Origin: Photobacterium sp. GB-56
GTDB lineage: Bacteria > Pseudomonadota > Gammaproteobacteria > Enterobacterales > Vibrionaceae
Direction: 5' to 3'
DNA: 64,000 nt
Assembly (NCBI RefSeq): GCF_003026105.1
Contig: NZ_PYNW01000010.1
Coordinates: forward strand, 1-64,000
Position numbers and translations under genes: made by a program. Position 1 is the stretch's first letter; each line of letters starts with the position of its first letter. Below, one piece after another: positions 11,394 through 19,798 of the stretch. Under the pieces are notes generated by a model. It saw nothing but the letters and a program-made list of their open reading frames with translations, had not been told where the DNA came from and searched no databases.

Positions 11394-13316
11394 ATGATTA
11401 TCTTTTCAGATATCCAACTTCTACGTGGTGGCAAAGTATTACTTGAAAACGCCACTTCAACGATCCACCCGGGCGACAAAGTCGGTCTTGTCGGTAAAAA
11501 CGGTTGTGGTAAATCGACCCTGTTCGCTTTACTGAAAAATGAGCTCAGCTTAGATGCTGGCAACTGCCAATTTCCGAGTAACTGGGAAATGGCATGGGTT
11601 GCTCAGGAGACACCAGCGTTAGAGCGCGCAGCTATTGAGTATGTCATTGATGGCGACCGTGAATACCGTGAACTTGAACGCCAACTCCTTGCCGCAGAAC
11701 AAGCTGATGATGGTACTAAAGTCGCAGAGCTTCACGGTAAAATGGACACCATTGGTGGCTATAGTATCAATGCTCGTGCGGCTGAATTACTTGACGGCCT
11801 CGGCTTTTCACAGCACCAGATGCAATGGAACCTAACTCAATTTTCGGGTGGTTGGCGTATGCGCCTTAACCTTGCTCAAGCGCTATTATGCCGCTCTGAT
11901 CTGCTACTACTCGATGAGCCAACTAACCACTTAGATTTAGATGCAGTAATGTGGCTGGAAAAATGGCTGCAAAGCTACCGTGGTACCTTGGTGTTAATTT
12001 CCCATGACCGCGATTTCTTAGATCCTGTGGTTAACCGCATTATCCATATTGAAAATCAAACCATGCACAGTTACACCGGTAACTATTCATCGTTTGAAGT
12101 ACAACGCGCCGAAAAACTAGTGCTACAACAAGCGATGTACCAGAAACAACAAAAGCAAATGACGCACATGCAGTCATACATTGAACGTTTCCGTTACAAG
12201 GCCAGTAAAGCACGCCAAGCGCAAAGTCGTATTAAAGCCCTCGAACGTATGGAAAAAGTGTTACCGGCTCAGTTTGATAACCCATTCAGTTTTGAATTCC
12301 GCGAGCCAAGTGCTCTGCCGAACCCAATCTTAATGATGGATCAAGTTGCCGCAGGTTATGACGACTTACTGATTTTAGAAAAAATTCGCCTGAATCTTGT
12401 TCCTGGTAGTCGTATTGGCCTACTTGGTCGAAATGGTGCCGGTAAATCGACTCTGATAAAAATGCTATCGGGTGATTTACCAGCGAAAGCCGGTGATATG
12501 GCGTATTCGCAAGGGGTTAAAATTGGTTACTTTGCCCAGCACCAATTAGAAACCTTGTACCTTGATGATACCCCAGTTCAGCATATGGCACGTATTGCGC
12601 CACAAGCAACCGAGCAACAACTCCGTGATTATTTAGGTAGCTTTGGGTTTATTGGTGATAAAGCGCTAGAAAAAGTCGGTCCGTTTTCTGGCGGTGAGAA
12701 AGCCCGCTTAGTGCTAGCACTGATTGTATGGCAACGTCCTAACCTATTACTGCTCGATGAGCCAACCAACCACCTTGATTTAGATATGCGCCAAGCACTA
12801 ACGTTGGCACTGCAATCTTATGAAGGTGCAATGGTTATTGTCAGTCACGACCGTTACTTATTACGTGCAACAACCGATGACTTATATTTAGTGCATGATC
12901 GCCAAGTCGTTCCGTTTGATGGTGATTTAAATGATTATCACAAATGGCTTACCGAGCAACAGCGTAATGAGCGCCGTGATCAACAAGCAACAAAACCTGA
13001 AACCAACAAAGATAACAGCGCGGCATCGCGTAAAGAGCAAAAACGTCTAGAGGCAGAGTTCCGTAAACAAACAGCCCCTATTCGTAAAGAAATCACCAAG
13101 CTTGAAAAACAGATGGACAAGCTTAATGCCATTATCACCGATGCTGAAACCGCATTAAGTGATAGCAGTATTTATGAGGCTGAGAACAAAGTCCGTATGA
13201 ATGAGCAATTAAAACTGCAAGGTGATGCAAAATCGGATTTGGAAGATGTAGAAGTTGCTTGGATGGAGTTACAAGAGCAATTAGAAGAGATGGAATCTCA
13301 ATTTAGTGCCGAATAA
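11394..13316 (+). CDS. yheS: ABC-F family ATPase YheS
   Basis: Soluble tandem ABC ATPase of the ABC-F class, which act on ribosomes or translation rather than in transport. Two cassettes are visible: Walker A GKNGCGKST (about residue 36) with signature FSGGWR and LLLLDEPTNHLDLD, then GRNGAGKST (about 346) with FSGGEKARL and a second LLLLDEPTNHLDLD. The linker (about 240-290) is charged and helical, and the C-terminus (from about 535) is a coiled coil. The ATG at 11394 follows a TTG that could also serve; there is no clear Shine-Dalgarno. The 640 aa match E. coli YheS (637). It is divergent from kefG. Confidence 0.95.
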   Translation: MIIFSDIQLLRGGKVLLENATSTIHPGDKVGLVGKNGCGKSTLFALLKNELSLDAGNCQFPSNWEMAWVAQETPALERAAIEYVIDGDREYRELERQLLAAEQADDGTKVAELHGKMDTIGGYSINARAAELLDGLGFSQHQMQWNLTQFSGGWRMRLNLAQALLCRSDLLLLDEPTNHLDLDAVMWLEKWLQSYRGTLVLISHDRDFLDPVVNRIIHIENQTMHSYTGNYSSFEVQRAEKLVLQQAMYQKQQKQMTHMQSYIERFRYKASKARQAQSRIKALERMEKVLPAQFDNPFSFEFREPSALPNPILMMDQVAAGYDDLLILEKIRLNLVPGSRIGLLGRNGAGKSTLIKMLSGDLPAKAGDMAYSQGVKIGYFAQHQLETLYLDDTPVQHMARIAPQATEQQLRDYLGSFGFIGDKALEKVGPFSGGEKARLVLALIVWQRPNLLLLDEPTNHLDLDMRQALTLALQSYEGAMVIVSHDRYLLRATTDDLYLVHDRQVVPFDGDLNDYHKWLTEQQRNERRDQQATKPETNKDNSAASRKEQKRLEAEFRKQTAPIRKEITKLEKQMDKLNAIITDAETALSDSSIYEAENKVRMNEQLKLQGDAKSDLEDVEVAWMELQEQLEEMESQFSAE

Positions 13317-13333
13317 TATCGCCTAACACCTAT

Positions 13334-13360
13334 AACGCCAACGAGTACTTCGTTGGCGTT
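13334..13360. terminator. Intrinsic terminator after yheS
   Basis: A perfect 11-bp stem (13334-13344 with 13350-13360) around GTACT, followed on the plus strand by GTTATTTT. It separates yheS from the convergent lysE-type gene. Confidence 0.8.
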
Positions 13361-13394
13361 GTTATTTTCAGTTATCTAGAACAAAGGGCAACCA

Positions 13395-13994
13395 CTACCA
13401 AATCATCATCACGCATGCTGCCGTTAGTGCTCCCATCGTCTGATTAAACCGAATCGTGCGACGTTCTGATGTTAGCCAATGACGTATCACCACTCCAGTT
13501 GCAGTCCATAGCGAAACGCAAACAAAACCCACCACGAAAAATACCGATACAATCATTAATATCGATAACCAATAGTGCTCCCCGCTAACGGCGAAGGTGC
13601 TTACTGCCGTTGCTGACATCATCCATGCTTTAGGATTAACGTATTGAAACAGAGCAGCAGAGAATACACTCATCGGTTTCGCCTTCACTGTTTGCTCTGT
13701 TTTACTCATGCTGCCAGCAGTGGCTATTTTCCATGCTAAATACAATAAGTACGCACACCCAACAACTTTTAATACCTCGTGAACCATAGGATAACGTTCA
13801 AAAATAATGCCGAGCCCTGCCGCCAGTAAACTGATCATGCTCGCCATACCCACACTGATCCCCGTAATATGCGGAACACTACGCCAATAACCAAAGTTTG
13901 CTCCAGAGGCGGTCACCATCATATTGTTAGGCCCCGGCGTGCCTGTCATTAATATGGCAAATAAAATAACTGAGATGATTGTTGATCCTTCCAC
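13395..13994 (-). CDS. LysE/RhtB-family amino-acid exporter
   Basis: A 199-aa inner-membrane protein of the LysE family, with about six hydrophobic helices (first helix IISVILFAILMTGTPGPNNMM containing the family signature TPGPNN). It probably exports an amino acid or related metabolite; the substrate cannot be read from the sequence. I take the GTG at 13992-13994, preceded by AAGGA 6 nt upstream. It is divergent from a MocR-type regulator with 178 nt between the genes, a pairing that often means the regulator controls the exporter. E. coli has neither gene here: yheT follows yheS directly. Confidence 0.9.
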   Translation of the reverse strand: MEGSTIISVILFAILMTGTPGPNNMMVTASGANFGYWRSVPHITGISVGMASMISLLAAGLGIIFERYPMVHEVLKVVGCAYLLYLAWKIATAGSMSKTEQTVKAKPMSVFSAALFQYVNPKAWMMSATAVSTFAVSGEHYWLSILMIVSVFFVVGFVCVSLWTATGVVIRHWLTSERRTIRFNQTMGALTAACVMMIW

Positions 13995-14046
13995 ACACTT
14001 TCCTTAATAAACGATAGAAATAAAACTATCCAGATCATCTCCCACG

Positions 14047-14066
14047 AAATTGTACCGATACAATTT
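14047..14066. promoter_or_regulatory. Palindrome in the lysE-mocR spacer, candidate MocR operator
   Basis: AAATTGTA-CCGA-TACAATTT is an 8-bp perfect inverted repeat. A second palindrome, TTGTGCGCACAA, lies at 14113-14124. Both share TTGT...ACAA ends. Position between divergent regulator and exporter suggests operator use; this is inference. Confidence 0.5.
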
Positions 14067-14172
14067 TAGTTATTTCGCGACAACATAAAAAATCTCTGGC
14101 AATACGGTTGTTTTGTGCGCACAATTTAACCTAACAAGGGAAGTTATTAAGATCAAAGGATTTATTGTCACC

Positions 14173-15576
14173 ATGACAATCGAGAAAAAGTTATTAAATA
14201 TCCAACTTATCGCTAAAACTAAAGAACCACTTTATCGTCAAATTGCAGATGGAATTGCACGAGCTATCGAGCAAGGTGACATCGCAATTGGGGAGAAACT
14301 CCCCACACACCGCGCACTTGCCGATCAATTACAGGTTACCGTCGGTACAGTGACACGTGCTTATGCAGAAGCGGAACGACGTCATCTTGTCGAAGCACGT
14401 ATTGGGGCTGGGACGTATGTCTGTGATAACAATAAAAACCATCACTGGATCTATCAATTAGAAGAGTTACAGACTGAAGAATGTAATTTCGGCTATAACA
14501 TTCCTCCGCGATTTGATCGCAGTGAGATGATAAGCAAAGCGATGGCAAAAATTAGTGCTAATCCCTCGCAATTAAATGACATGATGTTGTATCAGCCACC
14601 ACAAGGGATCGATAATCATCGTCATATCGTTTGCCAATGGTTAAATCAAAAAGGCATTAATGTTTCATCAGAGCAGATGTATTTCACCTCAGGCGCACAA
14701 CATGCTGCGGAATTATTGCTGAGTATTTTCTGTCGTGCTGGTGATACCGTGTTAGTCGAACACTTTTGCTACCCCGGCTTTCTAACCCTTGCTCGTCAAC
14801 ATGGTATTACCCTAAAAAGTGTTGAGATGGATGAAGATGGGGTGATCCCTGCCAGTCTCGCATCGGCCTGTGAACTCTACCAACCACGGCTAATATATTT
14901 AACACCAACCCAGCAAAACCCAACTTCGGTAACAATGCCGCTCTCTCGTCGTGAAGAAGTGATTAGCGTGTGTCGTGAGCATAATGTGTTAATTGCGGAA
15001 GATGACGTCAACGGATTACTGCCGCCCTCACCGCCACCGCCTTTAATCAACCTAGCACCTGAACATGTAATCCACATCGGAGGGTTATCAAAATGCCTCG
15101 CACCAGGACTTCGCTTAGGTTACATCCAAGTGCCGAAACAGTGGCAGCAACATCTAAGTGCAGCACTCTATAACCACAGCTTAATGATCAGCCCACTGCT
15201 CTCTGCTATCGCTTGTGAATTAATTGTTCAAGGTGATGCCGATCGGGTATTAACGACCGTTCGTACTGAAATACAACAACGGCAATTATTGGTACAGCAA
15301 TACCTTGGTGAGTTTGCCATTACAACCCAGACTTATAGTTTTCATGTTTGGCTGCAATTACCAGAAGACTGGCGCTTAAGTGATTTTATGGCGGCAACAA
15401 CAGCCCGTGGAGTCATAGTTAAATCAGCAGAATTATTTACTCCTAGAGGTAATCATATTCAACCAGCAGTACGGCTCGCCATTAGCTCACCGCTAAACCA
15501 ACAGCAATTGATCTTTGGCTTAAAAACCATTGCCGAGTTATTACGCCACCCCCCTTTATCCCATTTTTCGCTGTAA
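14173..15576 (+). CDS. MocR-family regulator (GntR DNA-binding domain fused to aminotransferase fold)
   Basis: A 467-aa protein with an N-terminal GntR winged helix (about residues 15-85: PLYRQIADGIARAIEQGDI, LPTHRALADQLQVTVGTVTRAYAEAERR) and a fold-type I aminotransferase-like domain (about 110-460). PLP-binding features are visible: TSGAQHAAELLL, the LTPTQQNPTS loop, and GGLSKCLAPGLRLGY, whose lysine would form the Schiff base. Such proteins use PLP as ligand or co-ligand. The ATG at 14173 is preceded by AAGGA at a long spacing of about 12 nt. The divergent LysE-type exporter is its likely target. It ends 12 nt before yheT, so read-through into yheTU is possible. Confidence 0.9.
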   Translation: MTIEKKLLNIQLIAKTKEPLYRQIADGIARAIEQGDIAIGEKLPTHRALADQLQVTVGTVTRAYAEAERRHLVEARIGAGTYVCDNNKNHHWIYQLEELQTEECNFGYNIPPRFDRSEMISKAMAKISANPSQLNDMMLYQPPQGIDNHRHIVCQWLNQKGINVSSEQMYFTSGAQHAAELLLSIFCRAGDTVLVEHFCYPGFLTLARQHGITLKSVEMDEDGVIPASLASACELYQPRLIYLTPTQQNPTSVTMPLSRREEVISVCREHNVLIAEDDVNGLLPPSPPPPLINLAPEHVIHIGGLSKCLAPGLRLGYIQVPKQWQQHLSAALYNHSLMISPLLSAIACELIVQGDADRVLTTVRTEIQQRQLLVQQYLGEFAITTQTYSFHVWLQLPEDWRLSDFMAATTARGVIVKSAELFTPRGNHIQPAVRLAISSPLNQQQLIFGLKTIAELLRHPPLSHFSL

Positions 15577-15588
15577 CAGAGGATATTC

Positions 15589-16560
15589 ATGTCTCAATTT
15601 ACGCCAGCATCAGGGTTACAAAATCCACACATTCAAACCTTATTACCGCGATTTGTTCGTCGCCAGCCACTATTCACACCTGTGACGCAACGACTGACCA
15701 CGCCTGATGATGACTTTCTTGATCTCGCTTGGACAGAAGCTCCTACCGACGATAGCAAACCATTAATGATCCTGTTTCATGGTTTAGAAGGTAGCTTCCA
15801 TAGTCCGTATGCCAATGGACTATTATATGCTGCAAAACAACAAGGTTGGCTTGGGGTTATGATGCATTTTAGAGGCTGCAGCGGTGAGCTAAACCGTCAA
15901 CCTAGAGGTTATCACTCAGGTGAAGTCAGTGATGCACGCTTTTTCATTACATGGTTACGTGAGCAATTCCCCCTACGGCCTTTTATCGCAGTGGGAGTAT
16001 CCCTCGGCGGCAACATGCTGATTAACTACCTGGCAAAATATGGTGACGACAGTGATCTCGTTGCCGCTCAAGCGGTGTCTCCCCCATTAAATTTAGCCTC
16101 ATGCTCGGCACGTATTCAACAAGGTTTTTCTAAGATCTATCAGCAATATCTACTCAACTCGATGAAGCGCACAATGGCAAAACGAATAACACTTCATCAA
16201 GATAAAATGCCTATCACCCACCAGCAATTAGCTGCGATAAATACGGTATGGCAATTTGATCAGCACATTACCGCACCTCTCCATGGCTTTATTGATGCTG
16301 ACGATTATTATCAACGTTGTAGTGGCCTTCAACAGCTCAACTTGATCAGTACACCACTGCGGATTATCCATGCCAAAGACGATCCTTTCATGACCGAATC
16401 GGTGATCCCATCACAACCATTGCCGAGTAATATCGACTACAACTTATATGAAAAAGGTGGCCATGTTGGGTTCGTTAGTGGTTCTATTTTTAAACCGACG
16501 TTTTGGCTCGAACACAGCGTTCCAACATGGTTTAAAACCAAACTCACCACTCCTCAATAG
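15589..16560 (+). CDS. yheT: Alpha/beta hydrolase YheT
   Basis: Member of the YheT/ABHD-type hydrolase family, substrate unknown. The 323 aa show the N-terminal family motif [16 protein letters not shown], an oxyanion-hole stretch LFHGLEGS (about 62), the nucleophile elbow GVSLGGN (Ser about 144), a charge-relay candidate in IHAKDDPF (about 266) and the catalytic His in GGHVGFV (about 299). E. coli YheT is 340 aa. It is followed by yheU as in E. coli, though the upstream neighbour is the inserted MocR gene rather than yheS. Confidence 0.92.
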   Translation: MSQFTPASGLQNPHIQTLLPRFVRRQPLFTPVTQRLTTPDDDFLDLAWTEAPTDDSKPLMILFHGLEGSFHSPYANGLLYAAKQQGWLGVMMHFRGCSGELNRQPRGYHSGEVSDARFFITWLREQFPLRPFIAVGVSLGGNMLINYLAKYGDDSDLVAAQAVSPPLNLASCSARIQQGFSKIYQQYLLNSMKRTMAKRITLHQDKMPITHQQLAAINTVWQFDQHITAPLHGFIDADDYYQRCSGLQQLNLISTPLRIIHAKDDPFMTESVIPSQPLPSNIDYNLYEKGGHVGFVSGSIFKPTFWLEHSVPTWFKTKLTTPQ

Positions 16561-16621
16561 GGCTAGTGATATTTTTATCATATACTGCGCCGTATCAGTA
16601 ACGCAGTCGACGAGACATAAA

Positions 16622-16837
16622 ATGATCATTCCTTGGCAAGATATCGCCCCAGAAACACTGACTAACCTGATTGAACAATTTGTGCTACGTGAAGGCACTG
16701 ATTACGGTGAAGTTGAAATGAGCTTAGAAAACAAAGTGAATTATGTGATGCAGCAACTGAAATCCGGTGATGCTGTGATTGTATTTTCTGAATTGCATGA
16801 ATCTGTCGACATAAAATTACGCAATCAGTTGCAATAA
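16622..16837 (+). CDS. yheU: UPF0270 protein YheU
   Basis: Conserved 71-aa protein of unknown function (E. coli YheU is 72 aa). The ATG at 16622 gives the family N-terminus [29 protein letters not shown]; the family signature continues with [26 protein letters not shown]. It starts 61 nt after yheT and is probably on the same transcript. Confidence 0.93.
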   Translation: MIIPWQDIAPETLTNLIEQFVLREGTDYGEVEMSLENKVNYVMQQLKSGDAVIVFSELHESVDIKLRNQLQ

Positions 16838-16849
16838 GTTTTATTAATG

Positions 16850-16877
16850 TGAGTCGTGCCCAGAGAGTTACGACTCA
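16850..16877. repeat. Inverted repeat between yheU and prkB
   Basis: TGAGTCGT and ACGACTCA form an 8-bp stem around a 12-nt loop, about 13 nt after the yheU stop. There is no U-tract on the plus strand, so it may be a 3' mRNA end stabiliser or a poor terminator. Confidence 0.4.
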
Positions 16878-17018
16878 AAACTTGCCTCCGCTAGCAGTTT
16901 CACTTTTCAATCCCGACATCCCTGTTAACTTGTAGTAGCATTGTTGCCCGATCAGGTAATTTTATTATTGCCTGCTTTCTCATTTATCTTTCGATAATCA
17001 ACAACGACAAGGTTAGTC

Positions 17019-17888
17019 ATGTCTGCAAAACATCCTATTATTGCAGTTACTGGTTCATCAGGAGCAGGAACCACGACGACTTCTGAAGCATTCCGAAAGA
17101 TGTTCAATATGATGAACATTAATGCGGCATGGCTAGAAGGCGATAGCTTCCATCGCTATACCCGCCCTGAAATGGACACTGAGATCCGCAAAGCTAAAGA
17201 GCAAGGTCGACATATCAGCTATTTTGGCTCAGAAGCCAATGACTTTGCCCAATTAGAGCAATTTTTCAAACAATATGGTGAAGATGGCACTGGCCGCTTT
17301 CGCCGTTATCTACACACATTTGACGAAGCCGTACCCTACAACCAAATGCCCGGAACGTTTACTCCGTGGCAACAGTTAGCAGAAAACACTGATTTACTCT
17401 TTTATGAAGGCTTACATGGTGGGGTTGTCGATGGCGAGATCCATGTCGCACAGCATGTTGATCTTCTTATTGGCATGGTACCCATTGTTAACTTGGAGTG
17501 GATCCAAAAAATTGTTCGTGACACGAGAGATCGAGGGCACTCTCGCGAAGCGGTGATGGAGTCAATCGTTCGCTCCATGGACGATTACTTAAATTATTTA
17601 ACTCCGCAATTTTCACGCACACATATCAACTTTCAACGTGTACCAACCGTTGATACCTCAAACCCGGTGAGTGCCAAAGGGATCCCAAGCTTAGATGAAA
17701 GCTTTGTTGTGATCCGATTTCGCGGTTTAAATAATGTCGATTTTCCGTATTTACTTTCCATGATCCAAGGCTCATTTATGTCACGTCATAACACGCTTGT
17801 CGTCCCTGGTGGAAAAATGAGTTTTGCAATGGAATTGATCATGCGCCCCCTTATCGAGAAACTGATTAATACCGGGAAAATCAGTTAA
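17019..17888 (+). CDS. prkB: Phosphoribulokinase-like protein
   Basis: P-loop kinase of the phosphoribulokinase family (289 aa; E. coli PrkB 289). The P-loop GSSGAGTTTT is at about residues 12-21, and EGDSFHRY and LLFYEGLHGGVVDGE are conserved family segments. No RuBisCO or Calvin cycle gene is present, so ribulose-5-phosphate as substrate is doubtful; the enteric homologue's role is not established. Order prkB-yhfA-crp is as in E. coli. It has its own leader of 181 nt after yheU and a terminator shared with yhfA. Confidence 0.93.
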   Translation: MSAKHPIIAVTGSSGAGTTTTSEAFRKMFNMMNINAAWLEGDSFHRYTRPEMDTEIRKAKEQGRHISYFGSEANDFAQLEQFFKQYGEDGTGRFRRYLHTFDEAVPYNQMPGTFTPWQQLAENTDLLFYEGLHGGVVDGEIHVAQHVDLLIGMVPIVNLEWIQKIVRDTRDRGHSREAVMESIVRSMDDYLNYLTPQFSRTHINFQRVPTVDTSNPVSAKGIPSLDESFVVIRFRGLNNVDFPYLLSMIQGSFMSRHNTLVVPGGKMSFAMELIMRPLIEKLINTGKIS

Positions 17889-17913
17889 GTTTGCACAAAC
17901 GAAAATAAATAGA

Positions 17914-17943
17914 AAAAAGGTTGGCACAAACACCAACCTTTTT
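17914..17943. terminator. Bidirectional terminator between prkB and yhfA
   Basis: GGTTGG/CCAACC (17919-17924 and 17933-17938), extended by five A-T pairs, with an 8-nt loop CACAAACA; A-run on the left, T-run on the right. Confidence 0.88.
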
Positions 17944-17957
17944 CATCTCAATCATTA

Positions 17958-18362
17958 TTAAGCAGTGATGATTTCATACGAATGAGTCAACTTAACCTTT
18001 TCAGCAATCATCAAGCATACAGAGCAATATTTCTCTAAAGAATCAGCAATAGTGTTAGCCACTAAGGTTTCATTTAAATCAAAACCTGAAACAATAAAAT
18101 GCAAATTGGCTGCGGTAAATAAACGTGGCGCTTGCTCTCGACGCTCAGCTGAAATAAGAACCTCACAACCCACAATATTTTGCGCTTGGGATTGTAAACC
18201 ACTGACAACATCTACCGAGCTACACCCTCCCGCCGCCATTAATACCAATTCCATTGGACTTGGAGCTTTATCCCCTCCATTACCATCCATGACTACACTA
18301 TGACCGGAGCTAGATTGACCTAAAAAAGTCATATCTTCTACCCATTTTACTCGGGACTGCAT
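17958..18362 (-). CDS. yhfA: OsmC-family protein YhfA
   Basis: OsmC/Ohr-fold protein, 134 aa exactly as in E. coli. MQSRVKWVEDMTFLGQS at the start and DGNGGDKAPSPMELVLMAAGGCSSVDVV carry one of the two redox cysteines of the fold; the second is in KYCSVCLMI. Other OsmC/Ohr proteins reduce organic hydroperoxides, but the YhfA branch has no proven substrate. It is divergent from crp with 379 nt between them. Confidence 0.92.
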   Translation of the reverse strand: MQSRVKWVEDMTFLGQSSSGHSVVMDGNGGDKAPSPMELVLMAAGGCSSVDVVSGLQSQAQNIVGCEVLISAERREQAPRLFTAANLHFIVSGFDLNETLVANTIADSLEKYCSVCLMIAEKVKLTHSYEIITA

Positions 18363-18741
18363 CGCTTAATCCTTATTCAAACGCCCAATAATTGTCTCTA
18401 GTCTTATTGATTAAATAATGAATGTAAATCCTAATTCTCCGCCTTAATAACAACTTTTTTCCTCTCTAAAAATCGTCGTAATAATCATTACTTATCGCAC
18501 CACTTAAAATTATCTCGCCGCATTGTGATCCTGTGCACAGTTATCCATATGAAATGAACGAATCTACTAGATCAATATCAAGAAAAAGGCGCAGAAAAAG
18601 GATACACTCTAACTTATTCAAGTTAGCTTGCAGCCCAGCGGCTGAATGGATACCCTATCAGTAGGCAGTTTTTTTTCTCGTGATAAAAGTTAGAAAAGAA
18701 ACCAATGCTGTTGGGCAACAAATGCAGAGGAAGTTAGTAAT
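18363..18741. promoter_or_regulatory. yhfA-crp divergent regulatory region
   Basis: 379 nt without a gene. It holds a CRP-type site (18524-18539) and, downstream, the crp leader with two small hairpins: TAACTT/AAGTTA near 18610-18626 and CAGCC/GGCTG near 18631-18645, followed at 18668-18677 by a run of eight T. TACACT at 18603-18608 is a possible -10 box for crp. Confidence 0.6.
18524..18539. promoter_or_regulatory. CRP-binding site upstream of crp
   Basis: TGTGA-TCCTGT-GCACA matches the CRP consensus TGTGA-N6-TCACA in nine of ten conserved positions with exact spacing. E. coli crp is autoregulated through sites in its own upstream region; the same is inferred here. It could also serve yhfA. 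Confidence 0.7.
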
Positions 18742-19374
18742 ATGGTTCCAGGTAAACCGCAAACAGATCCAACTTTAGAGTGGTTTCTTTCCCATTGTCA
18801 TATTCACAAGTACCCATCGAAAAGTACGCTGATCCACGCAGGTGAGAAAGCAGAAACGTTGTACTACATTGTGAAGGGTTCTGTTGCTGTACTAATCAAG
18901 GATGAAGAAGGTAAGGAAATGATCCTTTCTTACCTAAACCAAGGTGACTTTATTGGTGAGCTTGGCTTATTCGAAGAAGATCAAGAGCGTACTGCTTGGG
19001 TTCGTGCGAAAAGTCCTTGTGAAGTAGCAGAAATTTCATTCAAAAAATTCCGTCAGTTAATTCAGGTTAACCCTGATATTCTGATGCGCTTATCTGCTCA
19101 AATGGCAAGTCGCCTACAAGTGACAAGCCAGAAAGTAGGTGATTTGGCATTCTTAGATGTTACAGGTCGTATCGCACAGACATTGCTAAATCTTGCAAAA
19201 CAACCAGATGCAATGACGCACCCTGATGGCATGCAGATTAAGATCACTCGTCAAGAAATCGGTCAAATTGTTGGCTGTTCTCGTGAAACAGTGGGTCGTA
19301 TTCTGAAAATGCTTGAAGAGCAGAACCTAATCTCTGCTCACGGTAAGACGATTGTTGTTTACGGTACGCGTTAA
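18742..19374 (+). CDS. crp: cAMP receptor protein CRP
   Basis: Global regulator of carbon use; in Vibrionaceae it also feeds into competence and quorum sensing. The 210 aa equal the E. coli length and are nearly invariant: cAMP-binding beta-roll (about 20-110) with [46 protein letters not shown] and the conserved [17 protein letters not shown], then the C-terminal helix-turn-helix with [27 protein letters not shown] (about 167-190; recognition helix SRETVGR). Single gene with a strong terminator; a CRP site lies about 200 nt upstream. Confidence 0.98.
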   Translation: MVPGKPQTDPTLEWFLSHCHIHKYPSKSTLIHAGEKAETLYYIVKGSVAVLIKDEEGKEMILSYLNQGDFIGELGLFEEDQERTAWVRAKSPCEVAEISFKKFRQLIQVNPDILMRLSAQMASRLQVTSQKVGDLAFLDVTGRIAQTLLNLAKQPDAMTHPDGMQIKITRQEIGQIVGCSRETVGRILKMLEEQNLISAHGKTIVVYGTR

Positions 19375-19397
19375 TTTTTAACGTCTTTAACCGTACG

Positions 19398-19427
19398 AAA
19401 AAAGCCGCACACTGTTGCGGCTTTTTT
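19398..19427 (+). terminator. Intrinsic terminator of crp
   Basis: GCCGCA/TGCGGC (19404-19409 and 19416-19421) around CACTGT, with A6 before and T6 after. Confidence 0.92.
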
Positions 19428-19562
19428 ATTTCTTATTGATTAATAATCCCCCCATAAATACCTTTAAAAAGTGTGTCATTAATGCCATTAATTAACTTGT
19501 ATTGCTCAAATTAAATGCTAAATTCAAGCAATGAATGGACTTCATCTTTTTTTGGTTTTTAT

Positions 19563-19745
19563 ATGGATATTGAACGTTTTGCCCCGAATAGCTACACCAC
19601 GGTACCTGGCGCTATCGCTCCTCAACCTACAACTATTGAGATGACAGGCTTTAGTGACCGTCGTTGTTATTTAGAACAGCAAACAGGTTTACGTCGCTGT
19701 CCTGTTGAAGACAGTGGTATTTGGGGATCTCCCCTCGATAATTAA
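19563..19745 (+). CDS. Small hypothetical protein downstream of crp
   Basis: I do not recognise this 60-aa ORF. It reads MDIERFAPNSYTTVPGAI at the start, has two cysteines about 11 residues apart (RRCYLEQ and RRCPVED), and ends DSGIWGSPLDN. It is not hydrophobic and has no signal peptide. An in-frame ATG at 19515 would extend it by 16 residues. Neither start has a Shine-Dalgarno sequence, which weakens the case. In favour: codon use looks like that of neighbouring genes, and a strong terminator follows the stop within 7 nt. A weak promoter (TTGTAT, 16 nt, TAAATT) lies just upstream of 19515. It could alternatively be a small RNA with a fortuitous ORF. Confidence 0.5.
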   Translation: MDIERFAPNSYTTVPGAIAPQPTTIEMTGFSDRRCYLEQQTGLRRCPVEDSGIWGSPLDN

Positions 19746-19751
19746 CAGATT

Positions 19752-19779
19752 AAAAAAAGCAGCCAATTGGCTGCTTTTT
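19752..19779. terminator. Bidirectional terminator between the small ORF and the DUF1338 gene
   Basis: AGCAGCC/GGCTGCT (19758-19764 and 19769-19775) around AATT, with A-run on the left and T5 on the right. Confidence 0.9.
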
Positions 19780-19798
19780 ATTGCATTGTTTACACTGT

